A stretch of 64,000 nt of DNA. It comes from a bacterium (GTDB lineage: Bacteria > Zhuqueibacterota > Zhuqueibacteria > Residuimicrobiales > Residuimicrobiaceae). Positions within the stretch are counted from its first letter, which is position 1; every line of letters starts with the position of its first letter. The translations under genes and the position numbers were made by a program. Below are positions 9,123 through 17,480 of this stretch, one piece after another. Location of the stretch: NCBI GenBank assembly GCA_029565685.1, contig JAKQNR010000006.1:299991-363990 (forward strand). The letters are read 5' to 3'. The notes beneath the pieces were generated by a model. That model was given only the letters and a program-made list of their open reading frames with translations, was not told the origin of the DNA and made no database searches.

Positions 9123-10139
9123 GTGAAACGCCATACCGCATTCCTGCATGAGCATCCGCGCAGCCGACGCCCTTCACGGCGGATGGCTCTCTGTATTCTG
9201 CTTTCACTGCCGTTGATCACCATGGCCGAGAGCACAATCATCCGCCATGCTCCGGATCGTTTTGAAATTCGTCTGCACAGCGCCGGCAGAGATTCCCTTC
9301 GCCTGTTGCAGGTGACCGATCTTCATCTGGGCCACACGGAACGGTTGCTGAAGGATGTGAGCACTTTCCGCCGCCTTCAAGCGCTGGTGGAGCAGCAAGC
9401 GCCGGATGCCGTGGTCATAACCGGCGACTGTTTCACCGGCGATTCTTCGCTCAACCGAATGGCCCTGGCCTATGTGCCTCACATCTTTGATCAGTGGCAG
9501 CGCCCCTGGGTGCTGGTATTCGGCAATCACGACCCCGAGGGCGGCAGAAGCCGGGACAGCCTGTATGCCGCTGTCCTGCGCAGCCGCTGGGGCGTCCTCG
9601 GCCGCCATCAGTCGGCTGATGGCCGATATGCCTACGACTATCAGGTGCTCTTTACCGAAACCTTCCGGCCCGTCCCTCTGTGGGAGGTCTATGCCTTTGA
9701 CAGCGGCTCTGGACCCGGCAGCAAAAAGATCAGCGCCGCCAGTTTGTCCTGGTTTCAAAGACGGTCGAATGAATCCAGAATCCTCTCTGGAAGAATCGTT
9801 CCGGCTCTGGCTGTCTTTCACATTCCGCTCAAGCAATACCATGAACTGGCCGAAGGGGACCTCTCGGCCATTCGGGGCGAAAAAAAAGAGCCGGTCTGTT
9901 TCGAAGAGGACGATGGCCTGGTCTTGGAGATTTTTGCCGGCCAGGGCAATATCCGCGCCTGTTTCTGCGGCCATGATCATTACAACAATTACTACGGCCG
10001 GCATTGCAGCGGCATTCTGCTGGCCTATGGTTATATCAGCGGCGAAAGTACAAAATGGGCCTGGCCCACCGGCGGCCGCCTCATCGCCCTGTCCCTGAAA
10101 GGCGATGGGGTGCAACTGTACACCGTTCTCCCTCACTGA
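9123..10139 (+). CDS. Calcineurin-type metallophosphoesterase, exported
   Basis: A 338-residue binuclear-metal phosphoesterase. The five signature blocks are in order: DLHLGH, GDCF, GNHD, a histidine in FHIPL, and GHDH. A hydrophobic stretch MALCILLSLPLITMAES near residues 21-37 behaves as a signal peptide after a long basic leader, so the enzyme is probably periplasmic. GTG 9123 is chosen because AGG lies just upstream; TTG 9096 and ATG 9183 are alternatives. The pattern resembles the Dcr2/PhoD-like class acting on phosphomonoesters or diesters, but the substrate is not determinable. Confidence 0.8.
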   Translation: MKRHTAFLHEHPRSRRPSRRMALCILLSLPLITMAESTIIRHAPDRFEIRLHSAGRDSLRLLQVTDLHLGHTERLLKDVSTFRRLQALVEQQAPDAVVITGDCFTGDSSLNRMALAYVPHIFDQWQRPWVLVFGNHDPEGGRSRDSLYAAVLRSRWGVLGRHQSADGRYAYDYQVLFTETFRPVPLWEVYAFDSGSGPGSKKISAASLSWFQRRSNESRILSGRIVPALAVFHIPLKQYHELAEGDLSAIRGEKKEPVCFEEDDGLVLEIFAGQGNIRACFCGHDHYNNYYGRHCSGILLAYGYISGESTKWAWPTGGRLIALSLKGDGVQLYTVLPH

Positions 10140-10160
10140 TCAACGCGCAGGAGGAAAAAA

Positions 10161-10445
10161 ATGAAATACCGCAAGGCCGTTTTATGTTTATTATTGCTGA
10201 CGCTCCTGGCGCTGATGACCTCCTGTGCGCCCGGCAGCGGCGCCAGCAGTACCGCAAAGCCCGCCGGCTTTCTGCTCGGCATCTGGCACGGCTGGATCGC
10301 CCCCATTTCTTTGATTTGGGGATTGTTCAACTCGGGGATTCGAGTGTATGAACCGATCAATACCGGCTGGTGGTATGACTTTGGCTTCTATATCGCCCTG
10401 GTGGGCGGATTCGGCGGTCTTTCTCTGGTGCGGAGAAAAAAATGA
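10161..10445 (+). CDS. Small predicted membrane lipoprotein
   Basis: A 94-residue protein with a basic start, a hydrophobic segment and a lipobox-like LMTSC (Cys22), then a second hydrophobic region with LGIWHGWIAPISLIWGLF, a WWYDFGFYIALVGG segment and a KK end. The WHGWIAP...WYDFGF pattern recurs in a family of uncharacterised small proteins in many bacteria; no function is known to me. A strong AGGAGG stands 7 bases before the ATG. A terminator-like hairpin follows. Confidence 0.65.
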   Translation: MKYRKAVLCLLLLTLLALMTSCAPGSGASSTAKPAGFLLGIWHGWIAPISLIWGLFNSGIRVYEPINTGWWYDFGFYIALVGGFGGLSLVRRKK

Positions 10446-10453
10446 CAACCATC

Positions 10454-10509
10454 GAGGCGCTGCCCGGCAGGACCTCCCCTGCTTGCGGCCTTTGCCTCCT
10501 ATTTTTTTT
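10454..10509 (+). terminator. Candidate intrinsic terminator after the small lipoprotein gene
   Basis: The outer arms GAGGC (10454-10458) and GCCTC (10494-10498) enclose an inner GCAGG/CCTGC hairpin, and CTATTTTTTTT follows directly. It separates the small lipoprotein gene from the pirin gene. The long, partly unpaired stem lowers confidence. Confidence 0.45.
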
Positions 10510-10520
10510 GAGAGCAGCCG

Positions 10521-11369
10521 GTGAAACAACCACGTACAGTAGAGAAAATCTTTACAGGACAGATCTCCATAGACGGCGCCGGCGTAAGGCTGCAGCGCTT
10601 GTTCGGCTATCATGAAGCATCGCTCTTTGATCCGTTTCTGTTGCTCGACTATTTCGGTTCAGACCGGCCTGAGGACTATCGCAACGGTTTTCCCTGGCAT
10701 CCCCATCGCGGCATCGAAACCATCACCTATATGATCGAAGGCTCTTGCGAGCATGGCGACAGCCTCGGCAACAAGGGCCTCATCGGCACAGGCGATGTCC
10801 AGTGGATGACCGCGGGAAGCGGCATCATCCACCAGGAGATGCCGCAGGGGGATGAAAAGGGCCGTATGTTTGGGTTTCAACTATGGGCGAATCTGCCCAG
10901 CACGCACAAGATGATGGCCCCCAGGTATCGCGACATCAAAGACAACGCTATTCCGCGCGTACGCGAAGCGAACGGCATCGAGATCCGGATTATCTGCGGC
11001 ACAGTGAACGGCGTCCACGGTCCGGCAGAGGATGTCGTGATCGATCCCGAATATCTGGATGTATACCTGCCGGCACAGACTGCTTTCAGCCGCCCGGTGC
11101 CGGCCGGTCATACCGCTTTTATCACTGTTTTCAAAGGCGGACTGCGCGTGGCGGATACGAGCGTGAGTCCGGGGGCAGTGGCCTTGCTGAAACAGGGTGA
11201 TGTTCTCCATGTTCAGGCGCTGGCAAAACCGGCACGCTTTCTGTTGGTGTCCGGCAAACCGCTCAAAGAGCCCATCGCCTGGCGCGGGCCCATTGTCATG
11301 AACACTCAGGAGGAACTGGCGGCCGCCTTTCAGGCCTATAACAACGGCACGTTCATTCAAAAAGCCTAA
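10521..11369 (+). CDS. Pirin-family bicupin protein
   Basis: A 282-residue pirin. The N-terminal cupin carries the metal ligands His60, His62, His104 and Glu106 in HPHRGIETITY and SGIIHQE, matching the 2-His/His/Glu site of pirins. Bacterial pirins act as quercetinases or as redox-sensitive regulators; sequence does not decide between them. The C-terminal cupin (about residues 170-275) lacks obvious ligands, as usual. The start is GTG 10521. The gene precedes the TerC leader and is the last gene before it. Confidence 0.85.
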   Translation: MKQPRTVEKIFTGQISIDGAGVRLQRLFGYHEASLFDPFLLLDYFGSDRPEDYRNGFPWHPHRGIETITYMIEGSCEHGDSLGNKGLIGTGDVQWMTAGSGIIHQEMPQGDEKGRMFGFQLWANLPSTHKMMAPRYRDIKDNAIPRVREANGIEIRIICGTVNGVHGPAEDVVIDPEYLDVYLPAQTAFSRPVPAGHTAFITVFKGGLRVADTSVSPGAVALLKQGDVLHVQALAKPARFLLVSGKPLKEPIAWRGPIVMNTQEELAAAFQAYNNGTFIQKA

Positions 11370-11455
11370 AGAAGGGTCAGTCTGGTCGGCAGACCGATCT
11401 GTGGAACAGCAGGGCGACCGTTACGCCGAGCACATTCATCTTCTCTCTATAAACA
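11370..11455 (+). promoter_or_regulatory. Structured leader upstream of terC, possible yybP-ykoY-type Mn2+ riboswitch
   Basis: Between the pirin stop and terC, AGAAG (11370-11374) can pair with CTTCT (11450-11454), enclosing a GTCTG-GTCGG-CAGAC hairpin (11380-11394) and a GGCG/CGCC hairpin with loop ACCGTTA (11413-11427). TerC-family genes are often controlled by the yybP-ykoY manganese riboswitch, and this layout of a closing helix around two hairpins is compatible. The strongly conserved GGGGAGUAG box is not clearly present, so the class is uncertain. Confidence 0.3.
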
Positions 11456-11468
11456 GGATTAGCCGCGA

Positions 11469-12557
11469 ATGGGCATTTTTCTCTGGATTGGATTTCTCCT
11501 TTTCATCTTTGCAATGCTCGCGCTGGATTTAGGCGTGTTCCATCGTAAATCGCACGTCGTCAGCATGAGAGAAGCGCTGACCTGGAGCGCGGTGTGGATT
11601 GCGCTGGGCCTCTCGTTTTCGCTCTTGATCTATTTCGGCTATGAGCGGCACTGGCTGGGTTTGGGCACAGCGATCGATGTCGCCGACAACGTGTTCAACG
11701 ACGGACGGACAGCGGCTTTCAAGTATCTGACCGGCTATGTGGTGGAAAAGTCCCTCAGCGTCGATAATATTTTTGTCATCGCCATGATTTTCAGCTTTTT
11801 CGCAGTCCCTGCCATTTATCAGCACCGCGTTCTCTTCTGGGGCGTGCTTGGAGCGCTGGTGCTCCGCGGTCTGATGATCGGCATCGGCGCCGCGCTCATA
11901 TCCCGCTTTCACTGGATCCTCTATCTGTTCGGTTTCTTTTTGATCGTCACCGCCATCAAGATGCTCTTTCTTAAAGGCCAGGAGATGGATCCCGAGCGCA
12001 ATATTCTCCTCAAGTGGACGCGTAAACTGATCCCCGTGACGAGCCGTTATCACGGTGAACACTTTATCGTAACCGCGGGCAGCGCAGCCTCTTTGAAAAA
12101 CGCCACCCCGGACAGCCCGGCGGCAACGGACCCGATTGTGCAAGAGGCCGCCCACGGCACAAAACTGCTCACGCCTTTGGCGCTCGCCCTGATCATGGTG
12201 GAGGCGACGGATCTCATCTTTGCGGTGGATTCCATACCGGCTATCTTTGCCATCACCGCCGATCCCTTTCTGGTTTTTACCAGCAATGTCTTTGCCATTC
12301 TCGGTCTGCGCTCGCTCTATTTCGCGTTGTCGGGAATGATAAATTCCTTTACATATCTCAAACCGGCGCTTGCCCTGGTTCTGCTGGTCGTCGGCATCAA
12401 GATGTTGACCGTGCACTGGCTCAAAGCCCTGCTGGGCGAGTATTTCAACCTCTATCTGCTGGCGGTAATCTTTCTGATTTTAGCGGCCGGCGTCGTGGCC
12501 TCGCTGCTGCATAAAGACGGAAACAGCTCACACCGTGCACTGTCAAAGGAGCATTAA
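11469..12557 (+). CDS. TerC/Alx-family integral membrane protein
   Basis: A 362-residue polytopic protein of the TerC family (tellurium resistance, manganese export). It has about nine hydrophobic segments and the family's acidic membrane motifs: LDLGVF near residue 20, SLSVDNIFVIAMIF near 95 and EATDLIFAVDSIPAI near 255. A cytoplasmic insert of about 65 residues lies between helices (residues ~175-240), as in Alx-like members. TerC proteins metallate exported enzymes or export Mn2+. The gene follows a structured leader and is 5 bases from the start of msrBA, suggesting a joint response to metal or oxidative stress. Confidence 0.88.
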   Translation: MGIFLWIGFLLFIFAMLALDLGVFHRKSHVVSMREALTWSAVWIALGLSFSLLIYFGYERHWLGLGTAIDVADNVFNDGRTAAFKYLTGYVVEKSLSVDNIFVIAMIFSFFAVPAIYQHRVLFWGVLGALVLRGLMIGIGAALISRFHWILYLFGFFLIVTAIKMLFLKGQEMDPERNILLKWTRKLIPVTSRYHGEHFIVTAGSAASLKNATPDSPAATDPIVQEAAHGTKLLTPLALALIMVEATDLIFAVDSIPAIFAITADPFLVFTSNVFAILGLRSLYFALSGMINSFTYLKPALALVLLVVGIKMLTVHWLKALLGEYFNLYLLAVIFLILAAGVVASLLHKDGNSSHRALSKEH

Positions 12558-12562
12558 GCCCT

Positions 12563-13516
12563 GTGAACGCCTTTCTAGTCCGTGAAACGCCTATGCGAAC
12601 GATGATCCATGCGACGCTAGGGCTGCTGTTGCTGGTTTTCAACGGCGCCCAGCCACAGGAGAAAAAAATGAAGTTGAACCCACTCTCCCCTGAAGAAAAA
12701 CAGGTGCTGTTGAACAAAGGCACCGAAGCGCCCTTTAGCGGAAAATATGTTCATCATAAGGAAAACGGCGTTTACGTCTGCAAGCAGTGCGACGCGCCGC
12801 TGTATCGCTCCTCCGATAAATTCGATTCACACTGTGGATGGCCCAGCTTTGACGATGCCCTGCCCGGCGCTGTGCGGCGACAGCCTGATGCGGACGGCCG
12901 GCGGGTGGAAATCCTCTGCGCAACCTGCGGCGGCCATCTCGGCCACGTGTTCACCGGCGAAGGATTTACAGCCAAAAACGTGCGCCACTGCGTCAATTCC
13001 ATTTCCCTTCAATTTATTCCAGCAGAGACCATGAAACCACAAAAAGCGTATTTTGCCGGGGGCTGTTTCTGGGGGACCGAGCACTATTTCAAACAAGCCA
13101 AAGGCGTGCTCTCCACCACCGTTGGCTATATGGGTGGGCATACGAAAAACCCCACCTACAAACAGGTCTGCTACGAAAACACCGGCCATGCAGAGACCGT
13201 GGAGGTCGCCTTTGATCCTGCGCTCACCACTTTTGAAGCGATCGCCAAACTGTTCTTTGAGATCCATGATCCCACCCAGGCCGACGGTCAGGGCCCGGAT
13301 ATCGGCGATCAATACCGGTCGGTCGTTTTTTATACGGATGACGAACAAAAAGAAACTGCGGAGCGTTTGGTCAGCCTGCTGAAGAAAAAAGGACTGAAGG
13401 TAGTCACCCAGATCGCGCCGGCGGAGACCTTTTGGCCCGGCGAAGAGTATCACCAGGACTATTACGAAAAAACCGGCAAAACGCCGTACTGTCACTTTCA
13501 TACCAAACGTTTCTGA
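12563..13516 (+). CDS. msrBA: Exported MsrB-MsrA fusion methionine sulfoxide reductase
   Basis: A 317-residue fusion that repairs both methionine sulfoxide diastereomers. The MsrB domain comes first (about residues 40-153) with zinc ligands Cys73, Cys76, Cys119, Cys122 and catalytic Cys143 in RHCVNS. The MsrA domain follows (about residues 158-317) with catalytic Cys168 in GGCFWG. The hydrophobic N-terminus (HATLGLLLLVFNGAQ) suggests export or membrane anchoring, so it probably repairs envelope proteins. Start GTG 12563 is used because AAAGGAG lies 11 bases upstream; ATG 12593 would give a tidier signal peptide. It is cotranscribed with terC. Confidence 0.92.
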   Translation: MNAFLVRETPMRTMIHATLGLLLLVFNGAQPQEKKMKLNPLSPEEKQVLLNKGTEAPFSGKYVHHKENGVYVCKQCDAPLYRSSDKFDSHCGWPSFDDALPGAVRRQPDADGRRVEILCATCGGHLGHVFTGEGFTAKNVRHCVNSISLQFIPAETMKPQKAYFAGGCFWGTEHYFKQAKGVLSTTVGYMGGHTKNPTYKQVCYENTGHAETVEVAFDPALTTFEAIAKLFFEIHDPTQADGQGPDIGDQYRSVVFYTDDEQKETAERLVSLLKKKGLKVVTQIAPAETFWPGEEYHQDYYEKTGKTPYCHFHTKRF

Positions 13517-13547
13517 TCATGGAAAATAATCTCATCGCTGCAAAGTT

Positions 13548-14801
13548 TTGGACACCCTGTTAGAACACGCCGCCCTGCAGCCGGGCTTTTGGACCATTAC
13601 CGCCATCGTCCTCATCACCCTGGTGGGCGTCGCGGTGGGCAGCCTGCCGCGATTGCACATGAACCGCGCCACCATCGCGCTGGTAGGCGCCACCGCTCTG
13701 GTTCTGGTCGGCGCCATCACCTTTTCTCAAGCCTATTCCAGCCTGGACCTGGACACCCTGGTTCTTCTTTTTGCCATGATGGTCATCAACGTCAACCTCA
13801 GCCTGGCCGGCTTCTTTCGCCTGATCGGTTACAAAGTCATTCATTGGGCCCGATCGCCGAAACAATTGCTGGCGCTGATCATGATCAGCGCCGGCGTGCT
13901 CTCCGCCCTGTTCCTCAACGACACCATTGTACTCATGTTCACACCGCTGGTGCTGGAGATGACACTGGCGCTGGAACGGAATCCGCTTCCCTATTTGATG
14001 GGCTTGGCGACTGCGGCCAACATCGGCTCCACCGCCACCATCACCGGCAATCCGCAGAACATGATCATCGGCGTCGCCTCGGACATCTCGTACACCGCGT
14101 TCTGCCGCTATCTGGCGCCGGTAGCGGTTGGGGGCTTGCTGCTGGCCTGGCTGCTGCTCCTGCTTGTTTATCGCCGAGAATTTTTTTCCAGCCGCTTTGC
14201 GCAAACGCCGCTGGAGACGCCGCATTACCATCGACCCTTGCTGATCAAAGGATGCGTTGCAGTGACCCTGATGTTGATCGGGTTTTTCACCCATCTGCCG
14301 ATTCCACTCTCCGCTTTGCTGGCCGCCTCGTTGCTGCTGATCACCCGCAGGACCAAACCGGAGCGGGTGTTCAGGGAAGTCGATTGGTCGCTGCTGGTTT
14401 TTTTCGCCGGCCTGTTTGTCGTCACCGGCGCTATCGAAAAGTCCGGACTCAGCGGCCGGCTGTTTGCGGTGCTCAGCCCCATCGCCCAGCGCGGTATGGC
14501 GTACTTTAGCGCCGTGAGCACCCTGCTCAGCAACCTGGTGTCCAACGTACCCGCGGTTTTACTGTTCCGGCCGCTGGTGCCGCATCTGGCGGATCCACAT
14601 CAGGCGTGGTTGAACCTGGCCATGTCCTCCACCCTGGCGGGCAATCTCACCCTGCTGGGCTCCATGGCCAACCTCATTGTGGCGGAGAGCGCGGCGAGAA
14701 AAAACGTTCGCCTGACCTTTGCCGAATACCTTAAATCCGGTCCGCTTATCACCCTGGTCACTCTGATCTGGGGCGTTCTGTGGTTGAATCTGATGCTTTA
14801 A
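13548..14801 (+). CDS. SLC13/ArsB-superfamily anion transporter
   Basis: A 417-residue integral membrane protein with about eleven hydrophobic segments in two inverted halves. The ion-transporter superfamily motifs are visible: [12 protein letters not shown] near residue 122, GNPQNMIIG near 167, and their second-half equivalents [12 protein letters not shown] and LLGSMANLI. Members carry arsenite, citrate, other dicarboxylates or sulfate, and no residue seen here fixes the substrate. The start is TTG 13548, 31 bases after msrBA, so it may be in the terC-msrBA transcript. Confidence 0.82.
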   Translation: MDTLLEHAALQPGFWTITAIVLITLVGVAVGSLPRLHMNRATIALVGATALVLVGAITFSQAYSSLDLDTLVLLFAMMVINVNLSLAGFFRLIGYKVIHWARSPKQLLALIMISAGVLSALFLNDTIVLMFTPLVLEMTLALERNPLPYLMGLATAANIGSTATITGNPQNMIIGVASDISYTAFCRYLAPVAVGGLLLAWLLLLLVYRREFFSSRFAQTPLETPHYHRPLLIKGCVAVTLMLIGFFTHLPIPLSALLAASLLLITRRTKPERVFREVDWSLLVFFAGLFVVTGAIEKSGLSGRLFAVLSPIAQRGMAYFSAVSTLLSNLVSNVPAVLLFRPLVPHLADPHQAWLNLAMSSTLAGNLTLLGSMANLIVAESAARKNVRLTFAEYLKSGPLITLVTLIWGVLWLNLML

Positions 14802-14836
14802 TCCTTCATGATCCTATGTTAAAAGGAGAGTCTCAC

Positions 14837-16039
14837 ATGATTGCGTCTCATCGCATCACCTTGCTGGGCGCAGGCTTTATCGGCGCCTTTTACACACACA
14901 CGCTGCATAAATACCGCAGCCGCGAACGCGTACAAACGGTCTATTCGCGCAGCACGGAACGCGCGGCCGGTCTGGCGGCGGAATGGGGCATCGCCAAACA
15001 TACGACCGATATGAAAGCGGCGATCGAGGATCCGGAAACCGATACGGTGATCATCGGGCTGCCCAACCACCTTCACTTGCAGGCGGCGACTATGGCCGCA
15101 GCGGCCGGTAAAGCGGTGCTGTGCACCAAACCGCTCGGCCGCAACGCCGAGGAGGCCCAACGCATGCTCGAGGCTGTGGAAAAAGCGGGCGTGTTCCACG
15201 CCTATCTCGAAGATCTGGTCTATACGCCCAAAACGCTCAAATCGCTGGACGCGGTGCACAAAGGAGCGTTGGGCAAGGTGCTGTGGGTGCGTTCACGCGA
15301 AACCCATCCCGGGCCGCACAGCGCCTGGTTCTGGGACCGGGAGATGGCCGGCGGCGGTGCGCTCATCGACATGGGCTGCCACTGCACGGAGATCATTCGC
15401 AGTTTTATCGGCAAAGAGGTCAAACCCGTGGAAGTCATTTGCTGGGCCGACACGCTCATGCATCAGATCGACGCCGAGGACCACGCCATCGCCCTGGTGC
15501 GTTTTGCCAACCATTCCATCGGCCAGATCGAAGTGAGCTGGGCATTCCGCGGCGGCATGGATCTGCGCGATGAGGTGGCGGGCAGCGAAGGCACCATCTG
15601 GCTGGACCATTTCCTGCGCACCGGATTTCAATATTACACCAACGTGGGCGCCGGCGGCTATGTGGCGGAAAAAGCCGAGAGCGACAAGGGCTGGCTGTTT
15701 CCTGTGGGCGACGAGGCCAATGAGCTGGGCTACACCCATATGTTTATCGACGCCTTTGATGCCATGGATCAGGGCAAAAAGCCCGTGGAGGATTTCTATG
15801 ACGGCTATGTGGTCAACGCCATCATCGACGCCTGCTACCGTTCGGCCAAAAGCCGAATCTGGGAACCAGTGCAGCTGAGCGATTGGCGTGGAAACAGCGA
15901 CACGACGCCTTCCGCTCTGCCTCGTTCCGCTGATGCGGCGGCTGATGAACTCGTCAAACAAGAGGTTATGCCGGACGGCCGACTGAAAAAAATTTTCCGC
16001 AACCGAAAAAGCGGACAAATCCGTGAACAGATCGATTGA
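14837..16039 (+). CDS. Gfo/Idh/MocA-family NAD(P)-dependent dehydrogenase
   Basis: A 400-residue sugar or inositol dehydrogenase-type protein. The N-terminal Rossmann fold has GAGFIGAFY (residues 10-18), then GLPNHLHL and the family's catalytic-lysine motif as CTKPLG. The C-terminal alpha/beta domain contains the metal- or substrate-facing MGCHCTE segment. ATG 14837 is chosen because AAAAGGAGAG lies 7 bases upstream; a longer in-frame start at 14780 lies inside the transporter gene. The next gene is a secreted TIM-barrel-like protein, which fits a small carbohydrate-use unit. Confidence 0.88.
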   Translation: MIASHRITLLGAGFIGAFYTHTLHKYRSRERVQTVYSRSTERAAGLAAEWGIAKHTTDMKAAIEDPETDTVIIGLPNHLHLQAATMAAAAGKAVLCTKPLGRNAEEAQRMLEAVEKAGVFHAYLEDLVYTPKTLKSLDAVHKGALGKVLWVRSRETHPGPHSAWFWDREMAGGGALIDMGCHCTEIIRSFIGKEVKPVEVICWADTLMHQIDAEDHAIALVRFANHSIGQIEVSWAFRGGMDLRDEVAGSEGTIWLDHFLRTGFQYYTNVGAGGYVAEKAESDKGWLFPVGDEANELGYTHMFIDAFDAMDQGKKPVEDFYDGYVVNAIIDACYRSAKSRIWEPVQLSDWRGNSDTTPSALPRSADAAADELVKQEVMPDGRLKKIFRNRKSGQIREQID

Positions 16040-16054
16040 TCTCCAGGAGCTGCA

Positions 16055-17392
16055 ATGAAAAAAAGAATCTTTGCTCTCTGCCTGCTGCTGATCCCCTTCA
16101 GCGGCTTTGGCCAAAGCAGACTTGATAAGGATGGAACGCTGGTGGTAAACGACCAGCGCCGTTTCATTCTCGGCACTTATCATAATCCCGGCGAGCTCAG
16201 CGGCCTGCTTGAACTGGCGCAGAACGGAATCAATCTGGTCCGCTGCGGCGCTGATGCGATGTCTCTGGATCAGGCCAGAACCGCCGGCCTGTTCGCCTGG
16301 GTCAACACCGGCGCGAACCTGGACCTGAGCGAAAACCCGGCTGAACGGAAACAAAACCTTTTAGCCATGGCGGCCGCGTTAAAAGATCATCCGGCGCTGG
16401 TCGTGTGGGAGGCGCCGGACGAAGCGCTGTGGAACCTCTACTATCCGAATCTGGAAAAACAGCTGCATCGTTCCGATCTTACCGAAGCCCGGTTGGACAG
16501 CCTGTTGAAGGATCTTGAACAGAACAGCCGGCGATTGGCAGACGGTTTTCAAAAGGGACTGGCGGTGTTGCGACAAGGGAATCCCCACCGGCCGGTATGG
16601 TTCAACCATGCGCCGCGTAATTCCATTGAACAACTGAAGCCTTTTTCCAGCTTGGCGGATATAATCGGCTGCGACATCTATCCGGTGCGCGTGGGTCACA
16701 ACGGACACAGCGATCTGATCGACAAGGACCTTTCCTGCGTCGGCGCCTACACCGACCGCATGCAAGCCTCTGGACCGAATAAACCGGTGTGGATGGTGCT
16801 GCAGGCGTTCTCATGGGAGCAGCTGACCTCGAAAAAGCCGGAGGAGATGGATCCGCAGGGATTCCCCTCGTTTAACGAATCGCGTTTTATGGCCTATGAG
16901 GCGATTCTGCACGGCGCCCGCGGCTTGCTGTGGTGGGGTTCAACGCTCAGTTCCACCAAGGCTGCCTTTTGCAAGGCGATCCTGGCCGTCACCTCAGAGC
17001 TCGCCGAATTGGAGCCTTATCTGGTGGCTCCCGAGTTGAAAAAACAGTTGACCGTAGAGCCGCTGACGTTCGCCGCTTCTGAACCGTCGCGAGTGGCCTA
17101 CTCGTTCCGTCGCCATCAAAACGACTATCTGCTCATCTTATCAACAGAGGACAACGGACAATGGGTCCGGGTCGACGGACTGCAGCGGCTGAACGGCCGC
17201 GCATTTTATGATGTTGCCGGCGGCCGCCGTCATATGGTGCAGCAGGGCCGATTGCTCTTGTCTCCTCAAAGCAGGCTTTCGGTTCTGTGCACAGACAGGC
17301 AATGGGAATTGGTGCAACCCAACCCATTTCCAGCCGCCTGGGACCGATTCAGCCGCCATCCGCTCAAGGAGATCGAAGACAACCGTCGCTAG
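16055..17392 (+). CDS. Secreted TIM-barrel glycoside-hydrolase-like protein
   Basis: A 445-residue exported protein with a signal peptide at residues 1-20 (IFALCLLLIPFSGFGQS). The segments RRFILGTYHNP, GINLVRCGAD, FAWVNTG, LVVWEAPDEALW, IIGCDIYPV and KPVWMVLQAFSW follow the strand spacing of a (beta/alpha)8 glycosidase barrel. WEAPDE is the likely acid/base position, and GARGLLWWGS lies at the end of a later strand. A short beta-domain follows (residues ~345-425). I cannot assign a GH family. AGGAG stands 10 bases before the ATG, and it is 15 bases downstream of the Gfo/Idh/MocA gene. Confidence 0.65.
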   Translation: MKKRIFALCLLLIPFSGFGQSRLDKDGTLVVNDQRRFILGTYHNPGELSGLLELAQNGINLVRCGADAMSLDQARTAGLFAWVNTGANLDLSENPAERKQNLLAMAAALKDHPALVVWEAPDEALWNLYYPNLEKQLHRSDLTEARLDSLLKDLEQNSRRLADGFQKGLAVLRQGNPHRPVWFNHAPRNSIEQLKPFSSLADIIGCDIYPVRVGHNGHSDLIDKDLSCVGAYTDRMQASGPNKPVWMVLQAFSWEQLTSKKPEEMDPQGFPSFNESRFMAYEAILHGARGLLWWGSTLSSTKAAFCKAILAVTSELAELEPYLVAPELKKQLTVEPLTFAASEPSRVAYSFRRHQNDYLLILSTEDNGQWVRVDGLQRLNGRAFYDVAGGRRHMVQQGRLLLSPQSRLSVLCTDRQWELVQPNPFPAAWDRFSRHPLKEIEDNRR

Positions 17393-17480
17393 CCGCCACG
17401 GGCGAGACGGATTCCGGCTGGTCGCTGATGCCGTGCTGGTTCGCCCGCATTGTAAAGTAGATCATCAACCGAGAACTGCC

